64,000 nucleotides of DNA from Streptomyces gossypii (GCF_025165795.1 NZ_JAJAGO010000006.1:399330-463329), one strand, 5' to 3'. Numbered from the stretch's first letter, positions 37,211 through 48,428 are shown. The notes: a model not told the origin generated them from the sequence alone. Made by a program: numbers and translations.

Positions 37211-40200
37211 TCAGCGGTTCGAGCGCAGCAGCGTCCGCATCGTCCGCATCGCGACCGACAGGTTGGCCAGGTCGAAGGTGTCCGAGGCGTGGATCTCGTC
37301 CAGCGTGGCCCGTGCGCGTGCGAGGATCGCGGAGTTCTTCTCCTCCCATGCGGCGAACCGGTCCTCCGCCGTCGGTGTGCCGTTCCCCGCCGCCAAAACG
37401 TCGGCCGTGAGCAACTGGTGCGCCGCGTAGAGGTCCTCACGGATGGCTGCGCGTGCCGTGGACTGCCAGCGGTCCGCACGCGGCAGCTCGCCCACCCGCT
37501 CCTGCAGCTGGGTGATGGCCAGGCGGTCCGCCAGGTCGTAGTAGACGGCCGCGACATCCAGCAGGTCGTTGCCCGTACGGCCCGCGACCGCGACGACGTC
37601 GAGCGCCGGGAAGGCGGCCGAGAGGCCCGCCACCCGCCGGGCCAGTTCCGCCGGGACGCCCGCTCCGGCCAGCTCGTCGTAGATCTTCTCGTACCAGACG
37701 AGGTCGTCGCCCTTGAGGAGCTTGGGCAGCCCCTCCCACACCTCGGCCACCCGGTCGCGGAACACCTCGATGGTGTCGGCGAGCAGCAGCGGCTGCGGCC
37801 GGTTGTTCAGCAGCCAGCGGGCCGCGCGCTCCACGAGCCGGCGCGAGTGCAGCCGCATGCGCGTCTGCGTCCCGGCGGGCACGACGTTGTCGAGCGCCTC
37901 GACCTCGTCCCAGATGGCACCGAGTCCGTAGATGTCGCGGGCCGCGGTATGCGCCCGGACGATCTCCTCCGTGGAGGCTCCGGTCTCCTCCTTCATCCGG
38001 TGCAGGAAGGTCGAACCGCCGGTGTTCACTGTGTCGTTGACCAGCACCGTCGTGATGATCTCGCGGCGCAGCGGGTGGGTGTCCACCTCGGCGGTGAAGC
38101 GCTCCAGCAGCGGCTTCGGGAAGTAGGCGTGCAGCAGCCGCTCGAGGTACGGGTCGTCGGGCAGGGTGCCCTCGACGAGCTCCTCGGTCAGCGTGATCTT
38201 GGTGTAGGCGAGCATGACCGCCAGCTCCGGCTGGGTCAGGCCCTGGCCGCTCGCCAGCCGCTCGCGGATCTGCTTGTCGCTCGGCAGGAACTCCAGGCCC
38301 CGGTCGAGCTTGCCCTCCTTGCTCAGCCTCCGCATGTGGCGCTGGTTGGCCTGGAGGAGACTCGCCGCCTGCTCCATGGAGTTGCTCAGCGCGGCGTTCT
38401 GCGCGTAGTTGCTGCGCAGGACCAGCGCGCCGACCTCGTCGGTCATCTCGGCCAGCAGCGTGTTGCGCTGCTTGACGGTCATGTCGCCGTTCGTCACGAC
38501 CTGGTTGAGCAGGATCTTGATGTTCACCTCGTGGTCGGAGGTGTCCACGCCCGCGCTGTTGTCGATCGCGTCGGTGTTGAGCCTGCCGCCCCTGGTGGCG
38601 AACTCGATGCGGCCCAGCTGGGTCATGCCCAGGTTGCCGCCCTCGCCGACGACCTTGACCCGCAGATCCCTTCCGTCCACCCGGATGGAGTCGTTCGCCT
38701 TGTCCCCCACGTCGGCGTGCGTCTCGGTGGACGCCTTGACGTACGTGCCGATGCCGCCGTTCCACAGCAGGTCGACCTCGGCGCTCAGGATTGCCTTCAG
38801 CAGCTCTGCCGGGGTCATCTTGGTGACTCCGGCGTCGATGCCGAGCGCCGCCCGCACCTGCGGGGTGATCGGTACGGACTTCGCGCTGCGCGGGTGGATG
38901 CCGCCGCCCGCCGACAGCAACTGCGTGTCGTAGTCCGCCCAGGAGGAGCGGGGCAGCTCGAAGACGCGGCGGCGCTCGGCGTACGAAGTGGCCGCGTCCG
39001 GGTTCGGGTCGAGGAAGATGTGCCGGTGGTCGAAGGCGGCCACCAGCCGGATGTGCTCGGAGAGCAGCATGCCGTTGCCGAAGACGTCACCCGACATGTC
39101 GCCGACCCCGACGACGGTGAAGTCCTCGGTCTGGGTGTTGTGACCCAGCTCGCGGAAGTGCCGTGCGACCGATTCCCAGGCGCCGCGCGCGGTGATGCCC
39201 ATGCCCTTGTGGTCGTAGCCCGCCGAGCCGCCGGAGGCGAACGCGTCACCGAGCCAGTAGCCGTACGCGACCGCCACCTCGTTGGCGATGTCGGAGAACT
39301 TCGCGGTGCCCTTGTCCGCGGCGACGACCAGGTAGGTGTCGGAGCCGTCGTGCCGCACCACGTCGGTGGGGTGTGCCACCTCGCCGCCGACGAGGTTGTC
39401 GGTGATGTCCAGCAGGCCCGAGATGAACGTCCGGTAGCAGGCGATGCCCTCGGCCTGCCAGGCGTCCCGGTCCACGGACGGGTCGGGGAGCCGCTTGCCG
39501 ACGAAGCCGCCCTTGGCGCCGACCGGCACGATGACGGTGTTCTTCACCTCCTGCGCCTTGACCAGGCCCAGGATCTCCGTACGGAAGTCCTCCCGGCGGT
39601 CGGACCAGCGCAGGCCGCCGCGCGCCACCTTGCCGAAGCGCAGGTGGACGCCCTCGACGCGCGGGGAGTAGACCCAGATCTCGTACGCCGGGCGAGGGGC
39701 GGGCAGTTCGGGGATGCGCTGCGGGTCCAGCTTCATCGACACGTAACCGTGCGGCTCGCCGAGGCTGTCGGACTGGAAGTAGTTGGTGCGCAGCGTCGCC
39801 TTGATGACCGTCAGGAAGGCCCGCAGGATGCGGTCCTCGTCCAGGCTGGCGACCTGGTCGAGCGCGCCCTCCAGCTCCTCCAGCAGGCCGTCGGTCAGCT
39901 CGTGTCCGGCGGAGGCGCGCTCCGGGGACATCCGGGCCTCGAAGAGGTTGACCAGCAGCCGGGTGGTGTGGACGTTCCGGCGGAGGGTGTCCTCCATGTA
40001 GTCCTGGCTGAAGGTCGCGCCCGCCTGCCGCAGGTACTTGGCGTAGGCGCGCAGCACCATCGCCTGCCGCCAGCCGAGCCCGGCCGAGAACACCAGGCTG
40101 TTGAAGCCGTCGTTCTCCGCCCGGCCGTACCAGACGGCGGAGAACGCCTCCTGGAAGCGGTCGCGGGCGTCGTCGCCGAACTCCTTCGTCTGGGTGGTGG

Positions 40201-42184
40201 GCATACGCAGCCCGAAGTCGTAGATCCACGCCTTGCTGCGGTCGGCGCAGCGCAGTTCGTACGGCCGCTCGTCGATGACCTCGACACCCAGGGCCTGCAG
40301 GATGGGCAGGACCGCGGAGAGGGAGACCGGCTGACCGGTGCGGTAGATCTTGAACCGGCGCTCGCCCGCCGCCGCACCCACCGGCTCGTACAGGCTGAGG
40401 GCGAAGTCCCCCTCGGTGGAGAGCCGCTGGAGGTACTGCAGGTCGGCGACGGCGGCGCGCGGGGGGAAGTCGGCCTTGTAACCCTCGGGGAAGGCGTGGG
40501 CGTAGCGGTGGCTCAGCTCGGCGGCCTGCTCCTCGCCGCACTCGGCGAGAAGCGCCTCGTTGAAGCCGTCGGCCCAGGAGCGGGCGGCCTCGGCGAGGCG
40601 GGACTCGATCCGCTCGGTCTCCGCGTCCGTCAGCCGGGGAAGCCGGCTGCCGGGTTTGACACGGATGACGAAGTGCAGCCGGGAGAGGATCGACTCGGTG
40701 TTCCAGGCGGTGAAGTCGACACTGGTGCCGCCCAGTTCCTCGGTGAGGATATCGACGAGGCGCAGCCGCACGCCCGTGGTGTAGCGGTCCCGGGGGAGGT
40801 AGACGAGCGCGGAGTAGTACCGGCCGTACTCGTCCTGGCGCAGGTACAGCCGCAGCTTGCGGCGTTCCTGCAGGTAGAGCACCGAGGTGACGATGTTGCG
40901 CAGCTGCTCGACCGGAGTCTGGAACAGCTCGTCGCGCGGGTAGGTCTCCAGAATCTGCAGCAGGTCGCGCCCGTCGTGGCTGTCCGGTGTGAAACCGGCC
41001 GAGGAGAGCACCTCGGCCACCTTCCGGCGGATGACGGGGACCCGGCGGACCGACTCGGTGTAGGCCGAGGAGGAGAACAGCCCCAGGAAGCGCCGCTCAC
41101 CGACGACATTCCCGTCGGCGTCGAACTTCTTCACACCGACGTAGTCGAGATACGAACGCCGGTGCACCGTGGACCGGCTGTTGGCCTTGGTCAGTACCAG
41201 CTGCTTGTGCTCACGCGCCTTCGCCCGGGCATCGGCGGGCAGCCTGTTGAAGGACGGCGAGACCGGGTGCCCCTCGGAGTCCGTGTGCCGGGGGTCGGAG
41301 CGCAGGACGCCCAGCCCGGTGCCGGGGACGGCGCTGAGCAGCAGCTCCTCCTCGCCGTTGGTCTTGTCGATCTCCAGCTCGTACTCGCGGTACCCCAGGA
41401 AGGTGAAGTGGTCGTCGGCGAGCCACTCCAGCAGCTCCCTGGCCTCCTCGATCTCCAGGTCGCGTACGTCGTCGGCGGTGGGCTCCGAGGGCAGTTCCGC
41501 GGCGATGCGCAGAGCCGCCTCGCGCATCTTCGACCAGTCCTCGACCGCTTCGCGGACATCGGAGAGGACGCGCAGAAGATCGCCGTTGATCTGCTTGAGG
41601 TCCTCCCGGTCCGTCTCGCGGTCGATCTCGACGTGGATCCATGATTCGGTGACCGCGTCGTGCGGCAGCTCCTCGGCCTCCGCGCCGAGACCGGCGCGGA
41701 GGCGGGTGTCGCGGCCGGTGTCGAGCACCTCCAGCAGCTTGCCGGTCACATCCCGGCGGACGGTGATCTGCGGGTGGATGACGGCGTGGATGCCGCGGCC
41801 CTGCCGGGAGAGCTCGTTGGTCACCGAGTCGACGAGGAAGGGCATGTCGTCGGTGACGACCTCCACGACCGTATGACTGCAGGTCCAGCCGTTCTCGTCG
41901 ACGGTGGGGGTGTAGACGCGGACGTTCGCCGTGCCCTGGGGGCGTTCCTGCGCAAGACGGTGGTGGGCGAGGGCGGCGCCGAGGATGTCGACCGGGTCAC
42001 GGTCGGTGAGGTCCTCGGGCGCGGTGTGCAGGTAGTAGCGCTGGAGGTACATGGCGAGCGCTTCGTCCCCGAGCGACCCCGCCCCGGGACCCTGGGCCGG
42101 ATGGCCCGCGAGCGGGCTCTGCTCGGATACCCGGGCGGCTTCCACGAGCCGCTCGGCCTTTGCTTCGTCCAGCTTGGTCTGCAT
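37211..42184 (-). CDS. gdh: NAD-dependent glutamate dehydrogenase, 180-kDa class
   Basis: Oxidatively deaminates glutamate to 2-oxoglutarate with NAD in the cytoplasm. At 1657 aa it belongs to the large GDH-180 class first characterised in Streptomyces clavuligerus. The N-terminal half (about 1-700) holds ACT-like regulatory domains. The catalytic part starts near 720, with KVARGGLRWSDRREDFRTE and VPVGAKGGFVGKR near 893 (substrate and catalytic Lys), then GVGDMSGDVFGNGML in the dinucleotide-binding half. The C-terminal helical domain is typical of the class. AGAGGAC precedes ATG 42184. Single gene with its own upstream region. Confidence 0.96.
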   Translation of the reverse strand: MQTKLDEAKAERLVEAARVSEQSPLAGHPAQGPGAGSLGDEALAMYLQRYYLHTAPEDLTDRDPVDILGAALAHHRLAQERPQGTANVRVYTPTVDENGWTCSHTVVEVVTDDMPFLVDSVTNELSRQGRGIHAVIHPQITVRRDVTGKLLEVLDTGRDTRLRAGLGAEAEELPHDAVTESWIHVEIDRETDREDLKQINGDLLRVLSDVREAVEDWSKMREAALRIAAELPSEPTADDVRDLEIEEARELLEWLADDHFTFLGYREYELEIDKTNGEEELLLSAVPGTGLGVLRSDPRHTDSEGHPVSPSFNRLPADARAKAREHKQLVLTKANSRSTVHRRSYLDYVGVKKFDADGNVVGERRFLGLFSSSAYTESVRRVPVIRRKVAEVLSSAGFTPDSHDGRDLLQILETYPRDELFQTPVEQLRNIVTSVLYLQERRKLRLYLRQDEYGRYYSALVYLPRDRYTTGVRLRLVDILTEELGGTSVDFTAWNTESILSRLHFVIRVKPGSRLPRLTDAETERIESRLAEAARSWADGFNEALLAECGEEQAAELSHRYAHAFPEGYKADFPPRAAVADLQYLQRLSTEGDFALSLYEPVGAAAGERRFKIYRTGQPVSLSAVLPILQALGVEVIDERPYELRCADRSKAWIYDFGLRMPTTQTKEFGDDARDRFQEAFSAVWYGRAENDGFNSLVFSAGLGWRQAMVLRAYAKYLRQAGATFSQDYMEDTLRRNVHTTRLLVNLFEARMSPERASAGHELTDGLLEELEGALDQVASLDEDRILRAFLTVIKATLRTNYFQSDSLGEPHGYVSMKLDPQRIPELPAPRPAYEIWVYSPRVEGVHLRFGKVARGGLRWSDRREDFRTEILGLVKAQEVKNTVIVPVGAKGGFVGKRLPDPSVDRDAWQAEGIACYRTFISGLLDITDNLVGGEVAHPTDVVRHDGSDTYLVVAADKGTAKFSDIANEVAVAYGYWLGDAFASGGSAGYDHKGMGITARGAWESVARHFRELGHNTQTEDFTVVGVGDMSGDVFGNGMLLSEHIRLVAAFDHRHIFLDPNPDAATSYAERRRVFELPRSSWADYDTQLLSAGGGIHPRSAKSVPITPQVRAALGIDAGVTKMTPAELLKAILSAEVDLLWNGGIGTYVKASTETHADVGDKANDSIRVDGRDLRVKVVGEGGNLGMTQLGRIEFATRGGRLNTDAIDNSAGVDTSDHEVNIKILLNQVVTNGDMTVKQRNTLLAEMTDEVGALVLRSNYAQNAALSNSMEQAASLLQANQRHMRRLSKEGKLDRGLEFLPSDKQIRERLASGQGLTQPELAVMLAYTKITLTEELVEGTLPDDPYLERLLHAYFPKPLLERFTAEVDTHPLRREIITTVLVNDTVNTGGSTFLHRMKEETGASTEEIVRAHTAARDIYGLGAIWDEVEALDNVVPAGTQTRMRLHSRRLVERAARWLLNNRPQPLLLADTIEVFRDRVAEVWEGLPKLLKGDDLVWYEKIYDELAGAGVPAELARRVAGLSAAFPALDVVAVAGRTGNDLLDVAAVYYDLADRLAITQLQERVGELPRADRWQSTARAAIREDLYAAHQLLTADVLAAGNGTPTAEDRFAAWEEKNSAILARARATLDEIHASDTFDLANLSVAMRTMRTLLRSNR

Positions 42185-42519
42185 GTCCTCTGGCTCCCTG
42201 CCGCGCGCCTTTGCGCGACGTTCGGTTCGGCGGGCAACACGTCATGGCGCGGGGTGCCCGCGCCATACCGACGTTATGCCACGGGGATGAACAGCGGCAG
42301 CCCGAGCGCTGTCGCGCTGGGAGCACGGGTGAGGGCCTGAGGGCCTTCGATGGCTATAGCGCTGATCACGCGCGTAAGATTACCCTTCTGGGCGGATCCG
42401 TCATGGGCTTATGTGTACAAACCCGGTTGTGAAGTTGGACGCTCTGGACAGGCAGGACACCGGCGGGACATCTGCCTGGCGCGGGGGGCCGGACCCGTGC
42501 CCGACGGGCCGGCGAGCGG
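42185..42519. promoter_or_regulatory. upstream region of glutamate dehydrogenase gene
   Basis: About 335 bp between the HAD gene stop and the dehydrogenase start, both on minus. No gene. An AT-richer segment at 42350-42430 contains TAATCT (minus strand, near 42379), a possible -10 box; I cannot assign a -35. Confidence 0.45.
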
Positions 42520-43290
42520 CTACGGGACAACGGCCTCCCCTGCGCCCCCACGCCCTGCCGCGGGGGAGGCCGTAAGCCGACGGCGACCCGAGGCCATCGC
42601 CTCGGCCACCTCTACGGCGTCGAGCAGCGTGTCCACCACGGGGACACCGGCCGTGGCCAGGCTGGCCCGGCTGTGCGAACCGCCGGTGTAGAGCACCGCA
42701 CCCACCCCGGCGTGCGCGGCGGCCAGCGCGTCGTCCACGGCGTCCCCCACGACGACCGTGCGAGCCCGATCGACCTCCTGGAGCGCCGACAGGTGCCGCG
42801 CCATCTGATCCGCCTTGCCACCGCCGGACGGCCCGAGCGCGCCGTCCACCCGCAGGAAGTGCCCGTCGATCCCGTGCGTGCGCACGAGCGGGACCAGCAG
42901 ATCGTGCGGAGCCAGCGAGCACAGGGACTGGGTGTGGCCCTCCCGCCGGCGCTCGGCGAGCAGCTCCGCTGCGCCGTCCGTGAGCGCCACGCCGTCGCAA
43001 CGCTGCCAGTAGTGGCGATGGAAGGAGCTGTCCAACGCCTCCCACTCCTCCTCGGTGGGAGTCCGGCCCATCAGCCGCTCGTAGAAGCGCGGGACCGGCA
43101 CGCAGTACAGCTCCCGGTACCGCTCCAGCGTGATCGAGGGCAGGCCCAGCTCGGCGAAGGAGGCGTTCGTCGCCTCCAGCACCGCGTGGACGTCGTGCAG
43201 CAGCGTGCCGTTCCAGTCCCAGACGATGTGCGTGATGCCGGTGCGTGCGCTGGCCGGCGCGCCTCCGGCCCTCCCGTTCCGCTGTTCCAT
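42520..43290 (-). CDS. HAD family phosphatase
   Basis: A 256-aa cytoplasmic hydrolase of the phosphoglycolate phosphatase-like group. Motif I is VWDWNGTLLHD; the nucleophile Asp is present, but the usual second Asp is Asn, a variant found in some HAD enzymes. Motif II Ser is in SLCSLAPHD, motif III Lys in GGGKADQ, motif IV VVVGDAVDDALAA. A cap domain (about 45-130) lies between motifs I and II. ATG 43290 is the best start although GGAGG sits directly against it. Substrate unknown. Confidence 0.85.
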   Translation of the reverse strand: MEQRNGRAGGAPASARTGITHIVWDWNGTLLHDVHAVLEATNASFAELGLPSITLERYRELYCVPVPRFYERLMGRTPTEEEWEALDSSFHRHYWQRCDGVALTDGAAELLAERRREGHTQSLCSLAPHDLLVPLVRTHGIDGHFLRVDGALGPSGGGKADQMARHLSALQEVDRARTVVVGDAVDDALAAAHAGVGAVLYTGGSHSRASLATAGVPVVDTLLDAVEVAEAMASGRRRLTASPAAGRGGAGEAVVP

Positions 43291-43361
43291 CCTCCGACCG
43301 TACGCGCCGGGTCTGACAGCCGGACAGCAGTCTTCCGGTGGGGGCTCCGGCGAGGAAGGAC

Positions 43362-43868
43362 TCAGCCGATCAGGCCGGGGACCTCCTGCACGGCGAACCA
43401 CAGCAGTTCGTGCGCCTCCGCGCCCTCCACGGTGAACTGCGCGTCCTCGTCGCCCTGGTCCGCCGCCCCCAGCGCGTCGGCCGCGGCGGCGACGTCCGCC
43501 GCGGCCTCCTCGGCGTCGACGTGCACGGCCGCTGCCTCGGTCAGCGCCACGGGACCGGCGATCCGGACCTCACCGAGCGCCGCCGGATCCAGCCCGCGCT
43601 CCGGATCGGCGACCGCCGTGCCCTCCGGCGCCTCGACGGCGAGCACCACCCGCCGACGTGCCGCGTCCGGCTCGCCCGCGAGGAGGCGCAGGGACGCCTG
43701 GGCCGCCCGGCTGAGCGCCGCGTACTCCAGCTCCTCGACGTGCTCGGAGAGATACCACTCCCTCAGTCCGGGAGTGACTGCGTACGCCTCGATCATGCCC
43801 GCTCCCAGCTCACCCGCCCGGTGTGCCTCGGCGAGTGCGGGAAGGGTCAGGGGGACATAGACACGCAT
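43362..43868 (-). CDS. conserved actinobacterial hypothetical protein (DUF6912-like)
   Basis: A 168-aa cytoplasmic protein, MRVYVPLTLPALAEAHRAGELG at the start, acidic and Ala-rich, with no membrane helix or catalytic motif I can name. It resembles a conserved streptomycete family usually found near secA and HAD genes. ATG 43868 was chosen over the longer frame because MRVYVPLT is the conserved beginning. It is 71 bp upstream of the HAD gene on the same strand. Function unknown. Confidence 0.7.
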   Translation of the reverse strand: MRVYVPLTLPALAEAHRAGELGAGMIEAYAVTPGLREWYLSEHVEELEYAALSRAAQASLRLLAGEPDAARRRVVLAVEAPEGTAVADPERGLDPAALGEVRIAGPVALTEAAAVHVDAEEAAADVAAAADALGAADQGDEDAQFTVEGAEAHELLWFAVQEVPGLIG

Positions 43869-44141
43869 GGCTGCCGCTTTCGTGTATCGCCGTACCGACT
43901 GATCCGCCAGCATACGGCCCGCCGGAGCACCCGGGCTTCTCACGGACCGGCGAGAAACCGCAGCTCACCGCCGATGCGCGTCATCACGGACGCCACGATG
44001 CCCTGGACGGGTGAATTGCCTTGACGCCACCCGGCAAGCCCCCGCTCGTTGCGGTCGACGGGGCCGCCCGCTACAACCGTCCCAAAAGCTACTGCCCGGT
44101 ATCCAACTGCCGCGACCGGGGCGGCCGGGAGCGGGGGAGCC

Positions 44142-44759
44142 ATGACCAGCACCAGCGCACAGACACCGTCCGCGTTGCCGCCAGAGGGCGCTGCGGCACG
44201 CGGGAGCGCGCCGCAGCGCCGGGAGGCACGGCAGCTCAGGGAGACCCGGGAGGCGCGCGCTCCTGGTCAGGGGCCACCTCGTGCGCCCTCACGCACCGGA
44301 CCGCCGGGCCGCCGGGACACGCGCCGTCCCGAGCCCCGGCGCGCCCGGCCCACCGAATCGGCGGTGGGCAGCGCCGTACAGCGCAGGCGCGAGGCCCGGC
44401 CGCACCACTGGTTCGCCCAGCAGCTGCTGCTCGTGCTCAGCGGGCAGCGCCCCGCCCACACGCTCCTCGGGCACGTACGGCGCGAGGCGTTCGACGAACT
44501 GACCCGGGTCGCGCCACGGGCACCCCTGCGGCCTCGCGGGGCGGACCGCAGCACGCCGGAGGTCGTGGCGGTCGGCGCGCAGCAGCCCCGCTCGGGCGTC
44601 GTCGAGGCGTACGCGCGGATCGTCACGGACGGCCGGAGGCAGGCGCTGGCCTTCCGCCTCGAACTCTGCGAGGACCACCGCTGGCGCTGTGCGGCCTTCG
44701 AGCTGGACGGCCCGCGGGCCGTCCGGGAACGACGACGGGCCGGGCCCGCACCCCGCTGA
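44142..44759 (+). CDS. Rv3235-like conserved protein (DUF6459)
   Basis: A 205-aa protein. GCGGGGGAG lies just upstream of ATG 44142. The first 90 residues are Arg/Pro/Ala-rich and probably disordered. The conserved C-terminal domain (about 95-195) begins HHWFAQQLLLVLSGQRPAHTLLGHV and ends RWRCAAFELDGPR, matching the small family typified by M. tuberculosis Rv3235, also encoded near secA1. Function is unknown; position next to secA is conserved between genera, which hints at a link to secretion or simply old synteny. Confidence 0.75.
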   Translation: MTSTSAQTPSALPPEGAAARGSAPQRREARQLRETREARAPGQGPPRAPSRTGPPGRRDTRRPEPRRARPTESAVGSAVQRRREARPHHWFAQQLLLVLSGQRPAHTLLGHVRREAFDELTRVAPRAPLRPRGADRSTPEVVAVGAQQPRSGVVEAYARIVTDGRRQALAFRLELCEDHRWRCAAFELDGPRAVRERRRAGPAPR

Positions 44760-44814
44760 GGAGGTGGCAGGCCCGGCCCGGTGATGATTCACGGGCGCCG
44801 CCGGGCGCGCCGTG

Positions 44815-47685
44815 TCACTTCTTCCTGCGGCGGCCCTTCTGGGCCTTGCGCCGGCGCTCCGCACGCGTCATCCCGTCGGCCTGGGAGCGCACCGGACCGC
44901 CGTCGGAGGAGGCGTCCGCCTCCTCCGCGGCATCCGTGCTGTCCTCCGCGGGTGCGTCCGCCGTGGCCAGCTCGCCTTCCACGACACCGCCCTCGGCGGT
45001 GGGGGCGGAGAAGTGCAGCCTGTCCGGACGCTGCGGGGCGTCCAGCCCCTTCGCGCGGATGGCGGGCGCGGCTCCGGCCGCCACTGCCTCCCGCGGCTCC
45101 TTCTCCAGCGAGGGCCCGGCCGCCTCGTCCTGCACCGGCACCTCCTCGACCTGCTGCTCGACCTGGACCTCCAGATTGAACAGGTAGCCGACGGACTCCT
45201 CCTTGATGCCCTCCATCATGGCCTGGAACATGTCGAAGCCCTCCCGCTGGTACTCGACCAGCGGGTCCTTCTGGGCCATGGCACGCAGGCCGATGCCCTC
45301 CTGCAGGTAATCCATCTCGTAGAGGTGCTCGCGCCACTTCCGGTCGAGCACCGAGAGGACGACGCGGCGCTCCAGCTCGCGCATGATCTCCGAGCCGAGC
45401 TGCTGCTCGCGCTTCTCGTACTGATCGTGGACGTCGTCCTTGATGGACTCGATGATGAAGTCGGCGGTGATGCCCTCCCGCTCGCCGGCCGCGTCCTCCA
45501 GCTCTTCGACGGTCACCTCGACCGGGTAGAGCTGCTTGAAGGCCGCCCACAGCCGGTCGAGGTCCCACTCCTCGGCGAAGCCCTCGACCGTCTCCGCCTG
45601 GACATAGGCGTCGATCGTGTCGTCCATGAAGTGCAGCACCTGCTCCTGCAGGTCCTCGCCCTTCAGCACCCGGCGGCGCTCGCCGTAGATGACCTCACGC
45701 TGCCGGTTGAGCACCTCGTCGTACTTGAGGACGTTCTTCCGGATCTCGAAGTTCTGCTGCTCCACCTGAGACTGGGCGGACGCGATGGCACGGGTCACCA
45801 TCTTGTTCTCGATCGGCACGTCGTCGGGGACGTTGGCCATGGCCATCACCCGCTCGACCATCTGCGCCTTGAACAACCGCATCAGGTCATCGCCCAGCGA
45901 GAGGTAGAAGCGGGACTCGCCCGGGTCGCCCTGGCGTCCGGAACGGCCGCGCAGCTGGTTGTCGATCCGCCGCGACTCGTGCCGCTCGGTGCCCAGGACA
46001 TACAGCCCGCCGAGGTCCTTGACCTCCGCGAACTCGGTCTCGACCGCCTTCTCCGCACGCTCCAGCGCGGCGGGCAGCGCCGCCGCCCACTCCTCCACGT
46101 GCTCGACCGGGTCCAGCCCCTTGGTCCGCAGCTCCCGCTCCGCGATGTCGTCCGGATTGCCGCCGAGCTTGATGTCCGTGCCACGGCCGGCCATGTTCGT
46201 CGCGACCGTGACGGAGCCCTTGCGGCCCGCCTGGGCGACGATCGCCGCCTCCCTGTCGTGCTGCTTGGCGTTGAGCACCTCATGCCGCACGCCGCGCTTG
46301 TTCAGCTGCTTGGAGAGGTACTCGGACTTCTCGACCGAGGTGGTGCCGACCAGGACGGGCTGGCCCTTCTCGAACTTCTCCGCGATGTCGTCCACGACGG
46401 CGTCGAACTTCGCGACCTCGGTGCGGTAGATCAGGTCGGCCTTGTCGGCACGGGCGAGCGGGCGGTGCGTCGGGATCGGGACCACACCGAGCTTGTAGAT
46501 CTGGTGGAACTCGGCGGCCTCGGTCATCGCCGTACCGGTCATGCCGGAGAGCTTGCCGTAGAGACGGAAGAAGTTCTGGAGGGTGATCGTGGCGAGCGTC
46601 TGGTTCTCGTCCTTGATGTCCACCTCCTCCTTCGCCTCGATGGCCTGGTGCATGCCCTCGTTGTACCGGCGGCCGGCGAGGATACGGCCGGTGTGCTCGT
46701 CGACGATCATGACTTCGCCGTCGATGACGACGTAGTCCTTGTCCTTCTTGTAGAGCTCCTTCGCCTTGATGGCGTTGTTCAGGTAGCCCACGAGAGGGGT
46801 GTTCACCGATTCGTAGAGGTTGTCGATGCCCAGCCAGTCCTCGACCTTGGCGACCCCGGCCTCGTGGATGGCGACCGTGCGCTTCTTCTCTTCGATCTCG
46901 TAGTCGCCGGTCTCCGGCTTCTGCAGGCGGGTGTCGCCGGGCTCGCCCTTCTCCAGCCGCTTCACCAGCTTGGCGAAGTCGCCGTACCACTTGGTTGCCT
47001 GGTCGGCCGGGCCGGAGATGATCAGCGGCGTACGCGCCTCGTCGACGAGGATGGAGTCGACCTCGTCGACGATCGCGAAGTTGTGCCCGCGCTGGACCAG
47101 CTCGTCCTGCGACCAGGCCATGTTGTCGCGGAGGTAGTCGAAGCCGAACTCGTTGTTCGTGCCGTAGGTGATGTCGCTGTGGTACTGCTCGCGGCGCTGC
47201 GCCGGCGTCATGTTGGCGAGGATGCAGCCCACCGAGAGGCCGAGGAAGCGGTGCACCCGGCCCATCCACTCGGAGTCACGCTCGGCGAGGTAGTCGTTGA
47301 CCGTGATGATGTGCACGCCGTCGCCGGAGATGGCGTTCAGATAGGCGGGCAGCGTGCTGACCAGGGTCTTGCCCTCACCGGTCTTCATCTCGGCGACATA
47401 GCCGAGGTGCAGCGCCGCGCCGCCCTGGACCTGCACGTTGTAGTGACGCTGGCCGAGGACGCGCTTGGCGGCCTCCCGGACCGTCGCGAAGGCCTCCGGC
47501 ATCAGGTCGTCCAGGGTCTCACCCTTGGCGTACCGGTCCTTGTACTCATCGGTGAGAGCCCTCAACTCAGCGTCGGAGAGGTCGACAAAATCCTCTTCGA
47601 TGGAATTCACCTGCCGCGCGATGCGGTCCAGCTTGCGCAGGATTTTTCCTTCACCTGCGCGCATGAGCTTGCCGAAGACGGACAC
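44815..47685 (-). CDS. secA: preprotein translocase ATPase SecA
   Basis: Motor of general protein export at SecYEG. GTG 47685 has AAGGAG 9 bases upstream and gives 956 aa beginning [14 protein letters not shown]. Walker A is MKTGEGKT, Walker [20 protein letters not shown]; the preprotein cross-linking domain, NBD2 ([13 protein letters not shown]), and helical scaffold/wing domains follow in normal order. The C-terminus is an acidic linker ending in GRRRKK, without the CxC..CH zinc motif, as usual for actinobacterial SecA1. Convergent with the DUF6459 gene. Confidence 0.97.
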   Translation of the reverse strand: MSVFGKLMRAGEGKILRKLDRIARQVNSIEEDFVDLSDAELRALTDEYKDRYAKGETLDDLMPEAFATVREAAKRVLGQRHYNVQVQGGAALHLGYVAEMKTGEGKTLVSTLPAYLNAISGDGVHIITVNDYLAERDSEWMGRVHRFLGLSVGCILANMTPAQRREQYHSDITYGTNNEFGFDYLRDNMAWSQDELVQRGHNFAIVDEVDSILVDEARTPLIISGPADQATKWYGDFAKLVKRLEKGEPGDTRLQKPETGDYEIEEKKRTVAIHEAGVAKVEDWLGIDNLYESVNTPLVGYLNNAIKAKELYKKDKDYVVIDGEVMIVDEHTGRILAGRRYNEGMHQAIEAKEEVDIKDENQTLATITLQNFFRLYGKLSGMTGTAMTEAAEFHQIYKLGVVPIPTHRPLARADKADLIYRTEVAKFDAVVDDIAEKFEKGQPVLVGTTSVEKSEYLSKQLNKRGVRHEVLNAKQHDREAAIVAQAGRKGSVTVATNMAGRGTDIKLGGNPDDIAERELRTKGLDPVEHVEEWAAALPAALERAEKAVETEFAEVKDLGGLYVLGTERHESRRIDNQLRGRSGRQGDPGESRFYLSLGDDLMRLFKAQMVERVMAMANVPDDVPIENKMVTRAIASAQSQVEQQNFEIRKNVLKYDEVLNRQREVIYGERRRVLKGEDLQEQVLHFMDDTIDAYVQAETVEGFAEEWDLDRLWAAFKQLYPVEVTVEELEDAAGEREGITADFIIESIKDDVHDQYEKREQQLGSEIMRELERRVVLSVLDRKWREHLYEMDYLQEGIGLRAMAQKDPLVEYQREGFDMFQAMMEGIKEESVGYLFNLEVQVEQQVEEVPVQDEAAGPSLEKEPREAVAAGAAPAIRAKGLDAPQRPDRLHFSAPTAEGGVVEGELATADAPAEDSTDAAEEADASSDGGPVRSQADGMTRAERRRKAQKGRRRKK

Positions 47686-47840
47686 GTAGGGTGACTCCTT
47701 GCCGGTCGGGCCTGGCACGGTTTGGTGCACGGGCGCAGCGGAGTGGGCCCCCGCCGCACCGGCCATCGTAAGACAGGGGAGATGGCCTCTGTACCCCCAA
47801 CGTGCCGGACATCCGGAAGGTGCCGGGCCGGAGCGGGAGA

Positions 47841-48428
47841 ATGGACGGCATGGAGCCGACCACTCTCAGCACCCCGCGCCTTTTGCTGCGCCCCTTCGAG
47901 GAGGGCGACGAGGAGGCCGTGTACGCCGCCTGTCAGGATCCGGAGATCCCACGCTGGATACCCGTGCCCGACCCGTACGAGCGCGAGCACGCGGAGGAAT
48001 TCGTGCGTCACACCAGCCCGGCGGGCTGGCGCGACGACACCATGTACAACTTCGGATTCTTCACCCGCGAAGGCGAGCTGGCCGGCTCCATGGGACTGGT
48101 CAGGATCGCCGTGCTGCGCACCGCCGAGAGGCAGGCCGAGCTGGGCTTCTGGGCCGTGCGGGAGCAGCGCGGCCAGGGGTACACGGACGAGGCCGCCCGC
48201 GCGGTGATCGACTGGGCGTTCGCCGCGCTGGGAGTGGATCGGATGGAGTGGGTCGCGATGGCGGGCAACGCGGGATCGCGGGCGGTCGCACGCAAGCTGG
48301 GCTTCGTCATGGAGGGGGTGCAGCGGGCGCGGATCGTGCACCGGGGGGCCCGGCATGACGCCTGGGTGGGAGCGCTGCTGCCCTCGGACTGGGGCCGGCC
48401 GATGCAGACGCCCTACTTTCCGGGCTGA
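47841..48428 (+). CDS. GNAT family N-acetyltransferase (RimJ/RimL type)
   Basis: A 195-aa acetyltransferase. [19 protein letters not shown] and the acetyl-CoA loop [20 protein letters not shown], followed by [20 protein letters not shown], are typical of the RimJ-like group that acetylates protein N-termini or small amines. Either ATG 47841 or ATG 47850 can be the start, as both have GGAG-type sites. It is divergent from secA and ends in a hairpin that begins at its stop codon. Substrate unknown. Confidence 0.85.
   Translation: MDGMEPTTLSTPRLLLRPFEEGDEEAVYAACQDPEIPRWIPVPDPYEREHAEEFVRHTSPAGWRDDTMYNFGFFTREGELAGSMGLVRIAVLRTAERQAELGFWAVREQRGQGYTDEAARAVIDWAFAALGVDRMEWVAMAGNAGSRAVARKLGFVMEGVQRARIVHRGARHDAWVGALLPSDWGRPMQTPYFPG

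Noticed and set aside
36458..41644. A 1728-codon open frame on the plus strand
   Set aside because: It is antisense to the glutamate dehydrogenase gene and arises from high third-position GC; it has no domain resemblance and no ribosome site.
44705..44724. Perfect 20-bp palindrome in the DUF6459 gene
   Set aside because: Explained by the codons for LDGPRAV in a high-GC gene; inside coding sequence and not followed by terminator features.
44812..47694. A 960-codon open frame opposite secA
   Set aside because: Exact shadow of secA, with Leu/Val/Asp-rich text and no family signature.
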